Source: Oscillospiraceae bacterium
GTDB lineage: Bacteria > Bacillota > Clostridia > Oscillospirales > Ruminococcaceae
Length of the DNA: 15,781 nucleotides
Direction of reading: 5' to 3'
Assembly: GCA_900768675.1 (NCBI GenBank)
Contig: CAAGDT010000145.1
Span: 1 to 15,781, forward strand
The translations under genes were made by a program, and so were the position numbers. This document shows, one piece after another, positions 1 to 8,090 of this stretch (positions within the stretch are counted from its first letter, which is position 1; each line of letters starts with the position of its first letter). The notes beneath the pieces were generated by a model. That model was not told where the DNA came from. It made no database searches and saw only the letters and a list, made by a program, of their open reading frames with translations.

Positions 1-381
1 AGAGAGATTAAGAGAGAAGAGAGATAAAAAGATTTTTGAAGGGGGCTAACGCCGCCCCCTTCACCCCGGTGGGAGCGCGAGGGCGCTCCACCCCATTGAA
101 GCTTGATTACTGCATTTGCTTGCGGTGTGCATTATGGTTCACATTCGCAGTTGTTGTGCAGATTTGTGTTTATTTCGCATTTGTGCATAAGAGCTGTCGC
201 TGATTTTACTCATTAGTCTTGTGGCTTTGCTTAATGGGGTAATAACGAGTTTTCGCTTATGTCTGCTGATGTTTGCAATTGCTGCCCGCTTTGCGCGAAG
301 CGGCTGAAAGTTTTTCGCCAGCCTTTTTTCAAAAAGGCTGAAAATCTTTTCTCTTAAAGTCTCTTTTCTCTCTTCTCTCTC
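1..381 (+). repeat. dispersed structured repeat, copy A
   Basis: This stretch has no convincing gene and shares its layout with 14484-14847 in the same orientation. In order it holds a purine-rich left end (1-37), a perfect 9-bp hairpin (38-62), a second GC-rich hairpin (68-92), and a 27-bp block (95-121) identical to 14592-14618. Next is an ACATTCGCAG block (141-150), 20 bases after that core exactly as in copy B, then a TTTGCTTAAT segment near 226. A CTGAAAG segment and an A/T-rich hairpin (320-339, AGCCTTTTT/AAAAAGGCT) follow, and the right end is pyrimidine-rich (341-381). The purine-rich left and pyrimidine-rich right ends are roughly complementary, as in a MITE-like element. The left end may start before the window. 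It is probably a family of non-coding intergenic repeats; its function is unknown. Confidence 0.75.
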
Positions 382-397
382 AATATCTCAAAAAAAT

Positions 398-428
398 CTC
401 CCCGCAGCATGAGGAAAGCTGCGGGGAG
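398..428 (-). terminator. intrinsic terminator of the GH130 gene
   Basis: A perfect 11-bp stem (CTCCCCGCAGC at 398-408 with GCTGCGGGGAG at 418-428) has a 9-base loop. Read on the minus strand it is followed at once by a GATTTTTTGAG run. It lies 15 bases past the GH130 stop codon, so it is the rho-independent terminator of that gene and insulates it from repeat copy A. Confidence 0.9.
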
Positions 429-442
429 GTTTTGCGGGGTAT

Positions 443-1450
443 TTAAATGGAGGAGTGGGATTTAACGTAATCGACAACCTCGTCAACGGTGCAGAAAGCC
501 ATTGAAACGCAGGTGTCGGCGCAGCCGTAGTAGATTGCGATTCTGCCTGTATCAGCGTCGCAAAGGGCAGCACAGGGGAAGGTTACGTTCTGAACGTCGC
601 CTACACATTCATAGTATTCTCTGGGGTTAAGGAGGTATTCGCCGCAGCGGTACTTAACTACCCAGGGCTTGTCAATGTCAAGGATACAAGCGCCGAAGCT
701 GTAAACGTAGCCGTTGCAGCTCTGGAGAACGCCGTGGTAGAATACCAGCCAGCCTTCGCTTGTCTCAATCGGAATAGGACCTGCACCTATCTTTAAGGAT
801 TCCCAGCCCTTGAGAGGAGCCATAACGTGGCGGTGTTCGCCCCAGTACTTCATATCGGGGGACTGGGAGATATACATATCACCGAAAGGAGTATGACCGC
901 TGTCGGAGGGGCGGCTGAACATTACATACTTGCCGTTGATTTTTCTGGGGAAGAGTACGCCGTTTCTGTTGAAGGGGAGGAAAGCGTTCTCGCACTGGTG
1001 GAATTCCTTGAAATCCTTTGTCCAGCCAACGCCGATTGTGGGCTTCCAGCCGTAGGCGTTGCACCAGGTAATCCAGAATCTGTCCTCTATCCATACGCAG
1101 CGGGGGTCGTAGCCGTACTGCCAGGGGTTAGCTTCAGCAGTCTCGGGGTCGTCGTTTATCCATTCAACCTTCTTCTCGTTGATGTCCCAGTGAATACCGT
1201 CCTTGGAGAAGCCTGCATGGATTGCCATATTTCTTTCCTTGTCGTCAACTCTGAAAACGCCTGCGAACTTGTAGTCGCCTACCTCGAAGGGAACTACTGC
1301 GCTGTTGAAGATAGAGTTGCTGGTGGGGAGTAAATCTCTGGGGATAACGGGGTTAGCGTCGTAGCGCCAGATAACGTCCTTGCAGCCCTCTGGTCTGTCC
1401 TGCCAGGGAATGTTGGGGAGAGAGGGCTGGTTAAAAATCTTTACGTTCAT
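443..1450 (-). CDS. GH130 beta-mannoside phosphorylase
   Basis: This is a 335-aa cytosolic glycoside phosphorylase of family GH130, which splits beta-1,4-mannosides with phosphate to give alpha-mannose 1-phosphate. The five-bladed propeller family is recognised from the YDPR segment (D115 is the probable general acid), SRPSD (179-183), the KIGAGPIPI stretch (220-228), LVFYHG (235-240), NVTFPCA (288-294) and YYGCADT (307-313). Length and motifs fit the beta-1,4-mannooligosaccharide phosphorylase type (EC 2.4.1.319, like RaMP2 of Ruminococcus albus) better than the longer mannosylglucose phosphorylases, but the acceptor cannot be fixed by eye. The ATG at 1450 was chosen because AAGAGG precedes it and a consensus promoter (1514-1542) lies just upstream. 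An in-frame ATG at 1564 lies upstream of that promoter. The gene is monocistronic with its own terminator, and no mannan-use neighbours are in the window. Confidence 0.9.
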   Translation of the reverse strand: MNVKIFNQPSLPNIPWQDRPEGCKDVIWRYDANPVIPRDLLPTSNSIFNSAVVPFEVGDYKFAGVFRVDDKERNMAIHAGFSKDGIHWDINEKKVEWINDDPETAEANPWQYGYDPRCVWIEDRFWITWCNAYGWKPTIGVGWTKDFKEFHQCENAFLPFNRNGVLFPRKINGKYVMFSRPSDSGHTPFGDMYISQSPDMKYWGEHRHVMAPLKGWESLKIGAGPIPIETSEGWLVFYHGVLQSCNGYVYSFGACILDIDKPWVVKYRCGEYLLNPREYYECVGDVQNVTFPCAALCDADTGRIAIYYGCADTCVSMAFCTVDEVVDYVKSHSSI

Positions 1451-1513
1451 TTTTGTAACCTCTTTCTTTTTTATTCGGCACTTGCTGCCGTTCTTCGTGT
1501 TTATCATAATTCC

Positions 1514-1542
1514 ATTATATAGTATCGGCGGGGCTGTGTCAA
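1514..1542 (-). promoter_or_regulatory. SigA promoter of the GH130 gene
   Basis: On the minus strand, TTGACA (1542-1537), a 17-base spacer and TATAAT (1519-1514) match both consensus hexamers and the ideal spacing. Transcription should start near 1507, leaving a leader of about 57 bases before the ATG at 1450. It is divergent from the pilus operon promoter. Confidence 0.9.
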
Positions 1543-1604
1543 TATACTTATTGACGAATTTCACAACTGTTATTAGGTAATTTTCAACAACGTGTTAGCT
1601 AAAT

Positions 1605-1622
1605 TTAAGTAAATTTACTTAA
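1605..1622. promoter_or_regulatory. 18-bp perfect palindrome, candidate operator
   Basis: TTAAGTAAATTTACTTAA is a perfect dyad in the divergent intergenic region, about 60 bases upstream of the GH130 -35 box and about 140 bases upstream of the pilus operon -35 box. It has no loop and no U-tract, so a dimeric repressor or activator site is more likely than a terminator. Which gene it controls, and by what regulator, is not visible. The rest of 1451-1840 holds the two promoters, leaders and AT-rich sequence without a gene. Confidence 0.45.
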
Positions 1623-1761
1623 CGAGTTTATTTTTGCAGAACTGCGGGCGGGAAGCCCTGCCAAAAGAAAAAATAATCCCGGTATCCTTTCTGTAACCAA
1701 ACAGATGGCAAATGTTGCTTTTTACACAAATAATAATTGTAAAATTTGTAAACCTGCACTA

Positions 1762-1790
1762 TTGTGATGTTATGCTTTTTATGATATAAT
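1762..1790 (+). promoter_or_regulatory. SigA promoter of the type IV pilus operon
   Basis: TTGTGA (1762-1767), a 17-base spacer and TATAAT (1785-1790) form a good promoter, strengthened by an extended -10 (TGA directly before TATAAT). Transcription should start near 1797, giving a leader of only about 44 bases before pilC. That is too short for a riboswitch. Confidence 0.8.
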
Positions 1791-1840
1791 CGTAATATAC
1801 ATACTTATGCGTATTAATAAAATCCGAATGGAGGGTGTAC

Positions 1841-3031
1841 ATGGCATATTTTTCATACGTTGCCACCGATGTCAACGGTGCTAAGGTAAAGGGTAAGGAA
1901 TACGCCGAGGATTATCTGGATTTAACAGATAAGCTCAGGGAAAAAAACCTTTTCTGTACCCAGTATACCGAAATCGTTGACAAGCAGCAGGACGCAAAGT
2001 ACAAGTTCAAGACCGCAGACCTGGCGTTTATATGCAGACAGCTTGCGTCAATGCTTACCGCAGGTATCAGTCTTGTAAAGAGCCTGCATATTCTTTATAC
2101 CCAGGAGGAAAACAAGAAGGCAAAGGCGGTTCTGCTGGAAATCTACGAGGACGTTCAGAAGGGTAAATCCTTCTCCGAGGCTATCCAGTGCCGTCCCGGC
2201 GTTTTCCCCAACCTCTTCGTCAGCATGGTTGCAGCCGGTGAGGCTTCCGGTAACCTGGACGTTATTATGACGAGAGTTGCAGACTACTACTTAAGCCAGA
2301 ACAAAACGAACAACAAAATCAAGAGCGCTACCACATACCCTATGGTTCTGCTGGTTCTCCTGCTTGCGATGTTCGTCGGCATGTTTACCCTTATTCTGCC
2401 TATGTTCCGTGAGCTGGCAGGAGAGGATATTCCTCCGCTTTCGGCGGCGATGTTCTCAATCAGTGACTTTATTATTGCTTACTGGTGGCTTCTCCTTATC
2501 ATTCTCGGCGTACTTATCTTCACGATAAGCGTAGTAATCAAGATTCCGTCGGTAAGGTTCAAATGGGACGAGCTGAAAACAAAGCTTCCTAAGGTCGGAC
2601 CTCTTCTCTGTACCATTTACACAGCACGTTTTGCAAGAACCATGGCTAACCTTTTCGCTTCCGGTCTTCAGATGGTTGACTGTATCGAAAAGTCCGTCGA
2701 TACCCTTAACAACGGCTACATATCCAAGGTATTCAAGTCAAACGTTGTCGAGGACGTAAAGCACGGTGAAGCCCTTTCCGCAGCAGTTGCAAAAACAGGA
2801 ATCTTCCCCGGTATCTTTACCTCCATTATTATGGTCGGCGAGGAATCCGGTGCCCTGGACGATATCCTTTCAAAGTCCGCCGACTATTACGAGGACGAGG
2901 CTGATACGGCTATCGGCAAGCTGGTAGGTATGCTGGAGCCTGTAATGATTATCTTTATGGGTCTTATGATTGGTACTATCCTTGCAGGTATCTTCCCGAT
3001 TCTCTACGGCGGTATGGCAAACGTCGGCTAA
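1841..3031 (+). CDS. pilC: type IV pilus inner-membrane platform protein PilC
   Basis: This 396-aa polytopic membrane protein belongs to the PilC/GspF family. It is the platform on which the PilB and PilT motors act to add or remove pilins. Two T2SSF repeats are visible. The first spans about residues 60-186 (RQLASMLTAGISLVKSL, then MVAAGEASGNLD and TYPM). The second spans about 262-384 (FARTMANLFASGLQMVDCI, then MVGEESGALDDIL). Membrane segments are near 166-190, 209-233 and 365-389, the usual three. The ATG at 1841 has GGAGG six bases upstream (1830-1834); a GTG two codons earlier overlaps the spacer and is less likely. It is the first gene of the operon and is followed after 38 bases by the pilM-pilN fusion. 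Confidence 0.95.
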   Translation: MAYFSYVATDVNGAKVKGKEYAEDYLDLTDKLREKNLFCTQYTEIVDKQQDAKYKFKTADLAFICRQLASMLTAGISLVKSLHILYTQEENKKAKAVLLEIYEDVQKGKSFSEAIQCRPGVFPNLFVSMVAAGEASGNLDVIMTRVADYYLSQNKTNNKIKSATTYPMVLLVLLLAMFVGMFTLILPMFRELAGEDIPPLSAAMFSISDFIIAYWWLLLIILGVLIFTISVVIKIPSVRFKWDELKTKLPKVGPLLCTIYTARFARTMANLFASGLQMVDCIEKSVDTLNNGYISKVFKSNVVEDVKHGEALSAAVAKTGIFPGIFTSIIMVGEESGALDDILSKSADYYEDEADTAIGKLVGMLEPVMIIFMGLMIGTILAGIFPILYGGMANVG

Positions 3032-3069
3032 AATCACCAAAATAAAAAATAATATTAAAGAGGTGCTAT

Positions 3070-4605
3070 ATGTTATCAATTGATATAACCGACAAGCAGG
3101 TTAAGCTTGTCCGCGGTGCTCTTAACGGTGCAAAAATCCGCGTTCTCGAGGTTGAAACCAGAGATCTTACAGTAGGCTGCATAAGCAACGGATATATTAC
3201 CGATATCCCCATGGTAGCCGGCGAAATCACAGATATCATCGCCACAAAGAACATAAAGGAAAAGGACGCAATAGTATGTATCAACTCCGGTTCTATCCTT
3301 TATAAGGAGCTTATGGTTCCGAAGCCCAAGAAGATTTCCAACTCTGCGGCTATCGAAGCTATGATACTCAACACAATGGGTATCACAAAGGAATACAATA
3401 TTTCATATTCTATTATCGGCGAGGATAAGGACGAAAACGATGTTCCTACCTTAAAGATTATAGCAACAGCCTGCCCCCAGCGTATGGTTGACGGATACAT
3501 AAGACTGTTTACCCAGCTCGGTATCAACTTAAAGCAGATTAACGTTTCCAACAACTGTATCACCCGTCTTATCCTGAACACCCCCAAGCTTGAGTCAACA
3601 ATGCCTCTTATGCTGGTTCAGATTGACAACGACTTCCTTAACATCAACCTCTACGAGGACGGTCAGGTTACCCTCTCCCGTTATGTACGAATCGACCCCT
3701 ACGATTACAACAACGATGAGGATTATGTAAATCAGGCGGTTTACGACAACCTGTTCCGCACAATCCAGTTCACCTCACAGCGCCCCGGCGCAAAGCCCCT
3801 CAAGGAGATTATGTTCTACGGTCAGGTAAGAGACTTCATCTCCCTGTCCAACGCAATTCAGTCCTTTAACGTTCCTGCACACATATTAAGCATACCCAAC
3901 AACATCGTAACCTTCTGCGATTTCGATTTCTCGGAATATGCAAACGCAATCGGCGCCTTCTTCAAGGTAAGAAAGGATTACGACCACGTTAACCTGCTTG
4001 ATTCCTCCGCAGTTAAGGAGAAGAAGGGCTCCAGCAAGTTCCTTATTGCTCTCGGCGGCTGCGCTCTGGCAGCAGTTGCGGTTGCAGCAGGCGCTACCTT
4101 TGTCTGCGAAGCTATTGCAGGCGGAGTAACTGCCGACGCAGACAAAATCGACGCGGAAATCCACAGCCCCGAAATGGACGCAAGACTTCAGGTGCTTGCG
4201 GATAAGGTTTCCGTTTACGATAACATCAATCTTTACCGTGAGAACCTCCAGACAGCCGATATTCTCTACGAATACCAGCCAAAGGCTATTACCGAGGTAA
4301 GAACAAAGCTCGTTGAAGCCCTTGATTCGCTTAAAACCGACGCTTTCCTTATTGAAAACATTGAAATTTCCGGCTATGACGTAGGCGTAACTGTCCGCTG
4401 CTATTCGGACGCTGTTCCTACACAATATGTAAGAGCGCTTATTGAGCAGGATTACTTTGAGGGAATCCAGTACAGCGGATACGACGGAGAGGAAATCGAA
4501 GAGGACGCTGATACAGCGTTCGGCGCAGAAAAGGCCGGCGATTACAGATATTCCTTCGCCCTTGCAATGAGACTCAGAGGAGGTAACGGCTGTGAACTTA
4601 ACTAA
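3070..4605 (+). CDS. pilM: PilM-PilN fusion, type IV pilus alignment protein
   Basis: At 511 aa it is much longer than PilM (about 350). Residues 1-300 look like the actin-like cytosolic PilM: an opening MLSIDITDKQVKLV phosphate-loop-like strand, a VPKPKK segment and a second-lobe MLVQIDND strand. Next comes VNLLDSS (307-313), then a hydrophobic segment at about 324-350, then a soluble C-terminal domain. In separate systems PilN begins with a cytosolic INLLP-type peptide that docks in PilM, then one membrane helix and a ferredoxin-like periplasmic domain. Here the same order is read through in one chain, so it appears to be a PilM-PilN fusion with the docking peptide built in. No separate pilN is present. 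AGAGG is spaced six bases from the ATG. The end overlaps the pilO start by 14 bases, suggesting translational coupling. The fusion reading is inferred from motif order. Confidence 0.8.
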   Translation: MLSIDITDKQVKLVRGALNGAKIRVLEVETRDLTVGCISNGYITDIPMVAGEITDIIATKNIKEKDAIVCINSGSILYKELMVPKPKKISNSAAIEAMILNTMGITKEYNISYSIIGEDKDENDVPTLKIIATACPQRMVDGYIRLFTQLGINLKQINVSNNCITRLILNTPKLESTMPLMLVQIDNDFLNINLYEDGQVTLSRYVRIDPYDYNNDEDYVNQAVYDNLFRTIQFTSQRPGAKPLKEIMFYGQVRDFISLSNAIQSFNVPAHILSIPNNIVTFCDFDFSEYANAIGAFFKVRKDYDHVNLLDSSAVKEKKGSSKFLIALGGCALAAVAVAAGATFVCEAIAGGVTADADKIDAEIHSPEMDARLQVLADKVSVYDNINLYRENLQTADILYEYQPKAITEVRTKLVEALDSLKTDAFLIENIEISGYDVGVTVRCYSDAVPTQYVRALIEQDYFEGIQYSGYDGEEIEEDADTAFGAEKAGDYRYSFALAMRLRGGNGCELN

Positions 4606-5551
4606 GGTTGAAAAAATTATTATCGCCATACTTGTTATCGGCGCAATACTCGCTGCGGGAATATTCTTCTTTATCGTCCCCAGCTATCAGAAAATCGAAC
4701 AGGCAAACAGAAGACTCAATACCCTTAAGACCGAGCAGGCACAGCTCAATGAGAAGCTTGCAAGAGAAACAACAATTGATGATGAGATAAAGACAGCAAA
4801 GAAGGACGCTATCGAGCTTGAAGGCTGCTTCTATCCCGACCTTACAACCTATGAGGCAACCGAAATTACACAGGCATACCTCAAGAAATGCAACCTTACA
4901 ACCCACACGATGGGCATAAATGCATTATCAACAAACGTTCTTGAGCTTGACTATTTCCAGAACGTAGAGGTTGAATATGACCTTAAGAACTTCTCACAGT
5001 CTGCAAGAGGAATTGACGAAAACGCTCTTCTTGAAGGACAGTTCAAGGAAGGCGACAAGATTTACACAATAACCTGCACAACCATAAAGGATATTCAGAT
5101 TACCGACGACGCAGGCAACGTTGTGGATAAAGCAAAGTACACAGAAAATATGAAGAAGGTTTACCAGAAGACTTTATGCAAGTATGCTGTTGAAACCGCT
5201 ACAACACAGACTGTCGGTGCTGTTGTTGTATCCTTTGAAGTGGAGGGCCTTTATAAGGATTATCTCGCCTTCCTTGATTTTGTAAACAATCTTGACCGTG
5301 CTACCTTCTTAAACGGCGCTGAAATTCCTATGACTCAGTCTATCGAAGAGGAAGAGGACAGCGATAAGCTTTATATTGACGAAGCCGGTCAGCTGCTCAT
5401 GGGAAGCGAAGCTAACGGCGGTGAAGAAATCTGCAAGGACGAAACACTTGTTAAGGAATTATCGGTCGAGCTTGTTTTCCTGTGCGTTGAGCCTATGGAT
5501 GAACTTGATACAATTGATGCGGCAGGCACAAAGGTTGTTGTTAACCAGTAA
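4592..5551 (+). CDS. pilO: PilO-like type IV pilus assembly protein
   Basis: This 319-aa bitopic protein has a short cytosolic N-terminus, one membrane helix (about residues 9-29) and a coiled coil (about 32-60). The extracytoplasmic domain contains the PilO-type strand-helix VVVSFEVEGLYKDYLAFLDF (211-230) followed by VNNLDRATFL. PilO pairs with PilN to form the alignment complex between PilM and the outer part of the machine. The GTG start at 4592 is favoured by AGAGGAGGT eight bases upstream (4576-4583) and puts the membrane helix in its normal place. It is longer than usual (PilO is about 200 aa); the extra length lies in the region around 120-205 and in an acidic tail (251-319). Confidence 0.85.
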   Translation: MNLTKVEKIIIAILVIGAILAAGIFFFIVPSYQKIEQANRRLNTLKTEQAQLNEKLARETTIDDEIKTAKKDAIELEGCFYPDLTTYEATEITQAYLKKCNLTTHTMGINALSTNVLELDYFQNVEVEYDLKNFSQSARGIDENALLEGQFKEGDKIYTITCTTIKDIQITDDAGNVVDKAKYTENMKKVYQKTLCKYAVETATTQTVGAVVVSFEVEGLYKDYLAFLDFVNNLDRATFLNGAEIPMTQSIEEEEDSDKLYIDEAGQLLMGSEANGGEEICKDETLVKELSVELVFLCVEPMDELDTIDAAGTKVVVNQ

Positions 5552-5581
5552 TGCCTTCCCCTTGTAAAAAGGAGATATATT

Positions 5582-8077
5582 ATGCTTAAGCTATTTTACA
5601 GACTAAAAAGAAAACACGGTGCTGTGCTGTTCTTTGTAGTTGCAATAATGTCGCTTCTTATAGCTATGGCAACTACCGCATATTACACAGCACGCAGCTC
5701 CTATCGGACAGTAGTAAGCAACTATGACTATTCACAGCTTTATCTGTCTGCAATATCCGTTTCGGATATGGTTATGGACGCAGTAACCAACGATACCTCC
5801 ACTCCAAGCGCAAACAACTATAAGGACCTTCGCTCAGCTATGATCACTATGGCGCAGAATTCCGCAAAGAACGGCGGCGCTGTTTCTCCTATAGTTGCAG
5901 ATTCACAGAACATCGTCGACGCAAAGGCTAATGGTCTGGATATTGTTGATTACGTTACAGAGAATCCGGTTCAGGACGGAGTAATTGACGGTGTAAGCGT
6001 AACAATCAGCTATATCGGAACAGACAGGGATTTATCCACTCTTCCTTCCGGTACAACAGACGTTAAGTTCTACTACACCATTGAAACCACAGCTTACTAC
6101 AGAAGCAACACCATTACTGTCAAGGATACCCTCTATAACACAATGGCGGTTAAGGTAAGCAACGGCGGGCCTACTCCTCCCAACCCTGTTAACTTCAGCC
6201 GTTTCTTCACCGCAACAGGTCAGCAGATTATAGCCGGCGAGATTCAGAAGAACATGGACAGAGCGGTTATTATCAATACCCACGAGATTTCCGATGACGC
6301 TTATTTCGAGAATATGTACACCTTCTTCTCTGATAAGAACGCTTCCAACAAGTTCGTTGGCGGAATTTCTTCAAGCGGCTCTATCTTCCTCGATAAGTTT
6401 ACCTGCGCTATTCCCGACCCCAGCGGAAACGACAGGAACGACTGGTTTATCGGCGAAGACCTTGTGATTATGAACGCCAATGCCAACGACCTTAACTTAG
6501 GCGGAAACAACCTTTATATCAAGGGCGACCTTTACCTGCCTGTTGACTGCAAGATTACAGCTGCAAATATTTACGTCGGCGGTAATGTCTACTTCACAGG
6601 CAACGGTTCAAGCACGATCAACGGCAATCTCTATGTAGGCGGCGACGGTACCGGCGGAATAAGCTATACTATTACCGATGATAAATACGCCTCCGATATT
6701 CAGGGCGCTATGACCTCCGCAGGATATAACAAGAACCTTAATAAGGATGCAGGCACAAACCCTGTTACAATTAACGGCGATCTCAACTGCAACGGTTCTA
6801 TCGACGGCTCAAAGGGCAACAACAAGCTGGTAGTAAACGGCGGCACATCAAGCGCATGGAATCCCAGCAACATTGATACAACCATTTCTGTTAAGGAAGA
6901 GCAGAACGGCGAATTTGTAAAGAACTTACAGGATACAAACGTTTCCGACGCTCTTAAGCAGCAGACAAGTACCACAATCTACGAAAACTATACTTCAAAG
7001 CCTTCTGCACTTGAAAACGAACTCGGCATTTTCCTTCCCAAAAGGGACTCCTCCACCGGCTGGCAGCCTGCTCTCGACACAAGCTCAGGCTATACTCCCA
7101 CCTATAAAACCGTTACAAAGCAGGACGGCTCAGAAGAGCAGGTTCTTACCGGCTACGAAGGACCTAACGGCTCAAAGTACGTTTTTGAAGAAGAGGGCAA
7201 TCCCTACTCAAAGTGGACTGGCGAAATTTACTCCGATAACGGAGAAAAAGCTGATGTTATCGTTGATTTCACTGGCAACGGTGCAGTAAGCGTAGATATT
7301 CCCTATTCCGAAGACGGCTACCTGCTTGATATTCAGGGCGCTGACGGATTCAGCGGAAGCCTTGACTACAACTTCCATGCAGACGGCAGCGACAAGGTTC
7401 AGCAGGTTGTATTAAAGAGCAACTTTACTGACGCAACCGGAAATCCCAGCTTCTCCTGGAAGGGCTCCAACTACGGCAACAACAGCGGAAGCTCCGAGGT
7501 AACCGTTGAAGGCGGCGGAAACCTTGCTCTTGAAATGGGTAACATTGACAAGGACGGAAACTATATAACTTACGATTCAAGCAAAACTGAAAAGAACGTT
7601 ATATATTACACTGCCCAGAAGGAAGCGGTAGGTACTCCTGCACAGCTTGAAAAGCTTAACGGCAACTACCAGGGCTTCGACCCCAGCTCAATCCTTGATT
7701 CCAACTCAAAGCCTAAGAGCGGCTACGAAAACAAGGTAATGCTTATCTCCAACAAGAACGGCGGCACAGCAGTAGACGGTTCGAGATTAGATAATACCTT
7801 CTTCGGCATCGTTTACGCTCCTAACGGCGACTACACAAACAAGGCGCCCAACGGCGGCAATACTCCTATCGTAGGCGGTCTTGTAGCAGCACGTTACGAC
7901 GCAGAGCTTGCAAAGTTCATTTACTCCGAGCCTGACCCAGACGACCTGAGATTAATATTCGGCTCTCTCGGCGGCAACGGCGGCTCAACACCGCCCCCCG
8001 GACCTTCTCCTACTCCCTCAATTGAGGATATTACCGAAGGACCCTGGGCGTCCGAAGGCAGCACTTATATCGGCTAA
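5582..8077 (+). CDS. large PilX/GspK-like surface protein with beta-helix-like repeats
   Basis: This 831-aa protein has a basic N-terminus (RLKRKHG), then a hydrophobic helix from A14 to about residue 35, leading into a long amphipathic helix. That matches minor pilins of the PilX/GspK kind, which may lack the Glu at mature position 5, as here. Residues 300-425 hold Gly/Asn-rich short strands (GDLYL, NIYVGGNVYFTG, GNLYVGGDG, INGDLNCNGS) suggesting a beta-helix. FFGIVYAPNGDY (740-751) followed by VGGLVAARY (764-772) resembles the closing domain (DUF7305-like) of PilX-type proteins in Gram-positive pili. The C-terminus has a PPPGPSPTPS linker (804-813) and a short tail. It is probably exported and pilus-associated, perhaps an adhesive tip subunit; this role is inferred. 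AAAGGAG precedes the ATG. A strong hairpin (8091-8118) follows the stop codon. Confidence 0.7.
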   Translation: MLKLFYRLKRKHGAVLFFVVAIMSLLIAMATTAYYTARSSYRTVVSNYDYSQLYLSAISVSDMVMDAVTNDTSTPSANNYKDLRSAMITMAQNSAKNGGAVSPIVADSQNIVDAKANGLDIVDYVTENPVQDGVIDGVSVTISYIGTDRDLSTLPSGTTDVKFYYTIETTAYYRSNTITVKDTLYNTMAVKVSNGGPTPPNPVNFSRFFTATGQQIIAGEIQKNMDRAVIINTHEISDDAYFENMYTFFSDKNASNKFVGGISSSGSIFLDKFTCAIPDPSGNDRNDWFIGEDLVIMNANANDLNLGGNNLYIKGDLYLPVDCKITAANIYVGGNVYFTGNGSSTINGNLYVGGDGTGGISYTITDDKYASDIQGAMTSAGYNKNLNKDAGTNPVTINGDLNCNGSIDGSKGNNKLVVNGGTSSAWNPSNIDTTISVKEEQNGEFVKNLQDTNVSDALKQQTSTTIYENYTSKPSALENELGIFLPKRDSSTGWQPALDTSSGYTPTYKTVTKQDGSEEQVLTGYEGPNGSKYVFEEEGNPYSKWTGEIYSDNGEKADVIVDFTGNGAVSVDIPYSEDGYLLDIQGADGFSGSLDYNFHADGSDKVQQVVLKSNFTDATGNPSFSWKGSNYGNNSGSSEVTVEGGGNLALEMGNIDKDGNYITYDSSKTEKNVIYYTAQKEAVGTPAQLEKLNGNYQGFDPSSILDSNSKPKSGYENKVMLISNKNGGTAVDGSRLDNTFFGIVYAPNGDYTNKAPNGGNTPIVGGLVAARYDAELAKFIYSEPDPDDLRLIFGSLGGNGGSTPPPGPSPTPSIEDITEGPWASEGSTYIG

Positions 8078-8090
8078 AGCAGTAACGGTT

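Noticed and set aside
1..381. CRISPR array or tRNA/rRNA in the repeat-rich flanks
   Set aside because: There are no regularly spaced short repeats with unique spacers, and no cloverleaf or rRNA-like sequence; the repeat is two long diverged copies.
827..1333. 168-codon open frame on the plus strand
   Set aside because: It lies wholly inside the GH130 gene on the opposite strand, has no ribosome binding site of note, and its protein shows no family features.
1451..1564. Longer GH130 start at 1564 adding 38 residues
   Set aside because: The consensus promoter at 1514-1542 lies inside this stretch and the added peptide is unlike the family; the ATG at 1450 has AAGAGG in place.
1586..1596. AACA-ACG-TGTT dyad as a LacI-family operator
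   Set aside because: Only four paired bases around an odd-length centre; too weak to separate from chance.
1797..1840. Possible c-di-GMP riboswitch upstream of the pilus operon
   Set aside because: Such riboswitches are known upstream of clostridial pilin genes, but the predicted leader is only about 44 bases and shows no aptamer-like fold or conserved core.
3886..4629. 247-codon open frame on the minus strand
   Set aside because: It is antisense to the pilM-pilN fusion and pilO start, and its composition (many Cys, Val, Ser) is typical of a codon-bias shadow.
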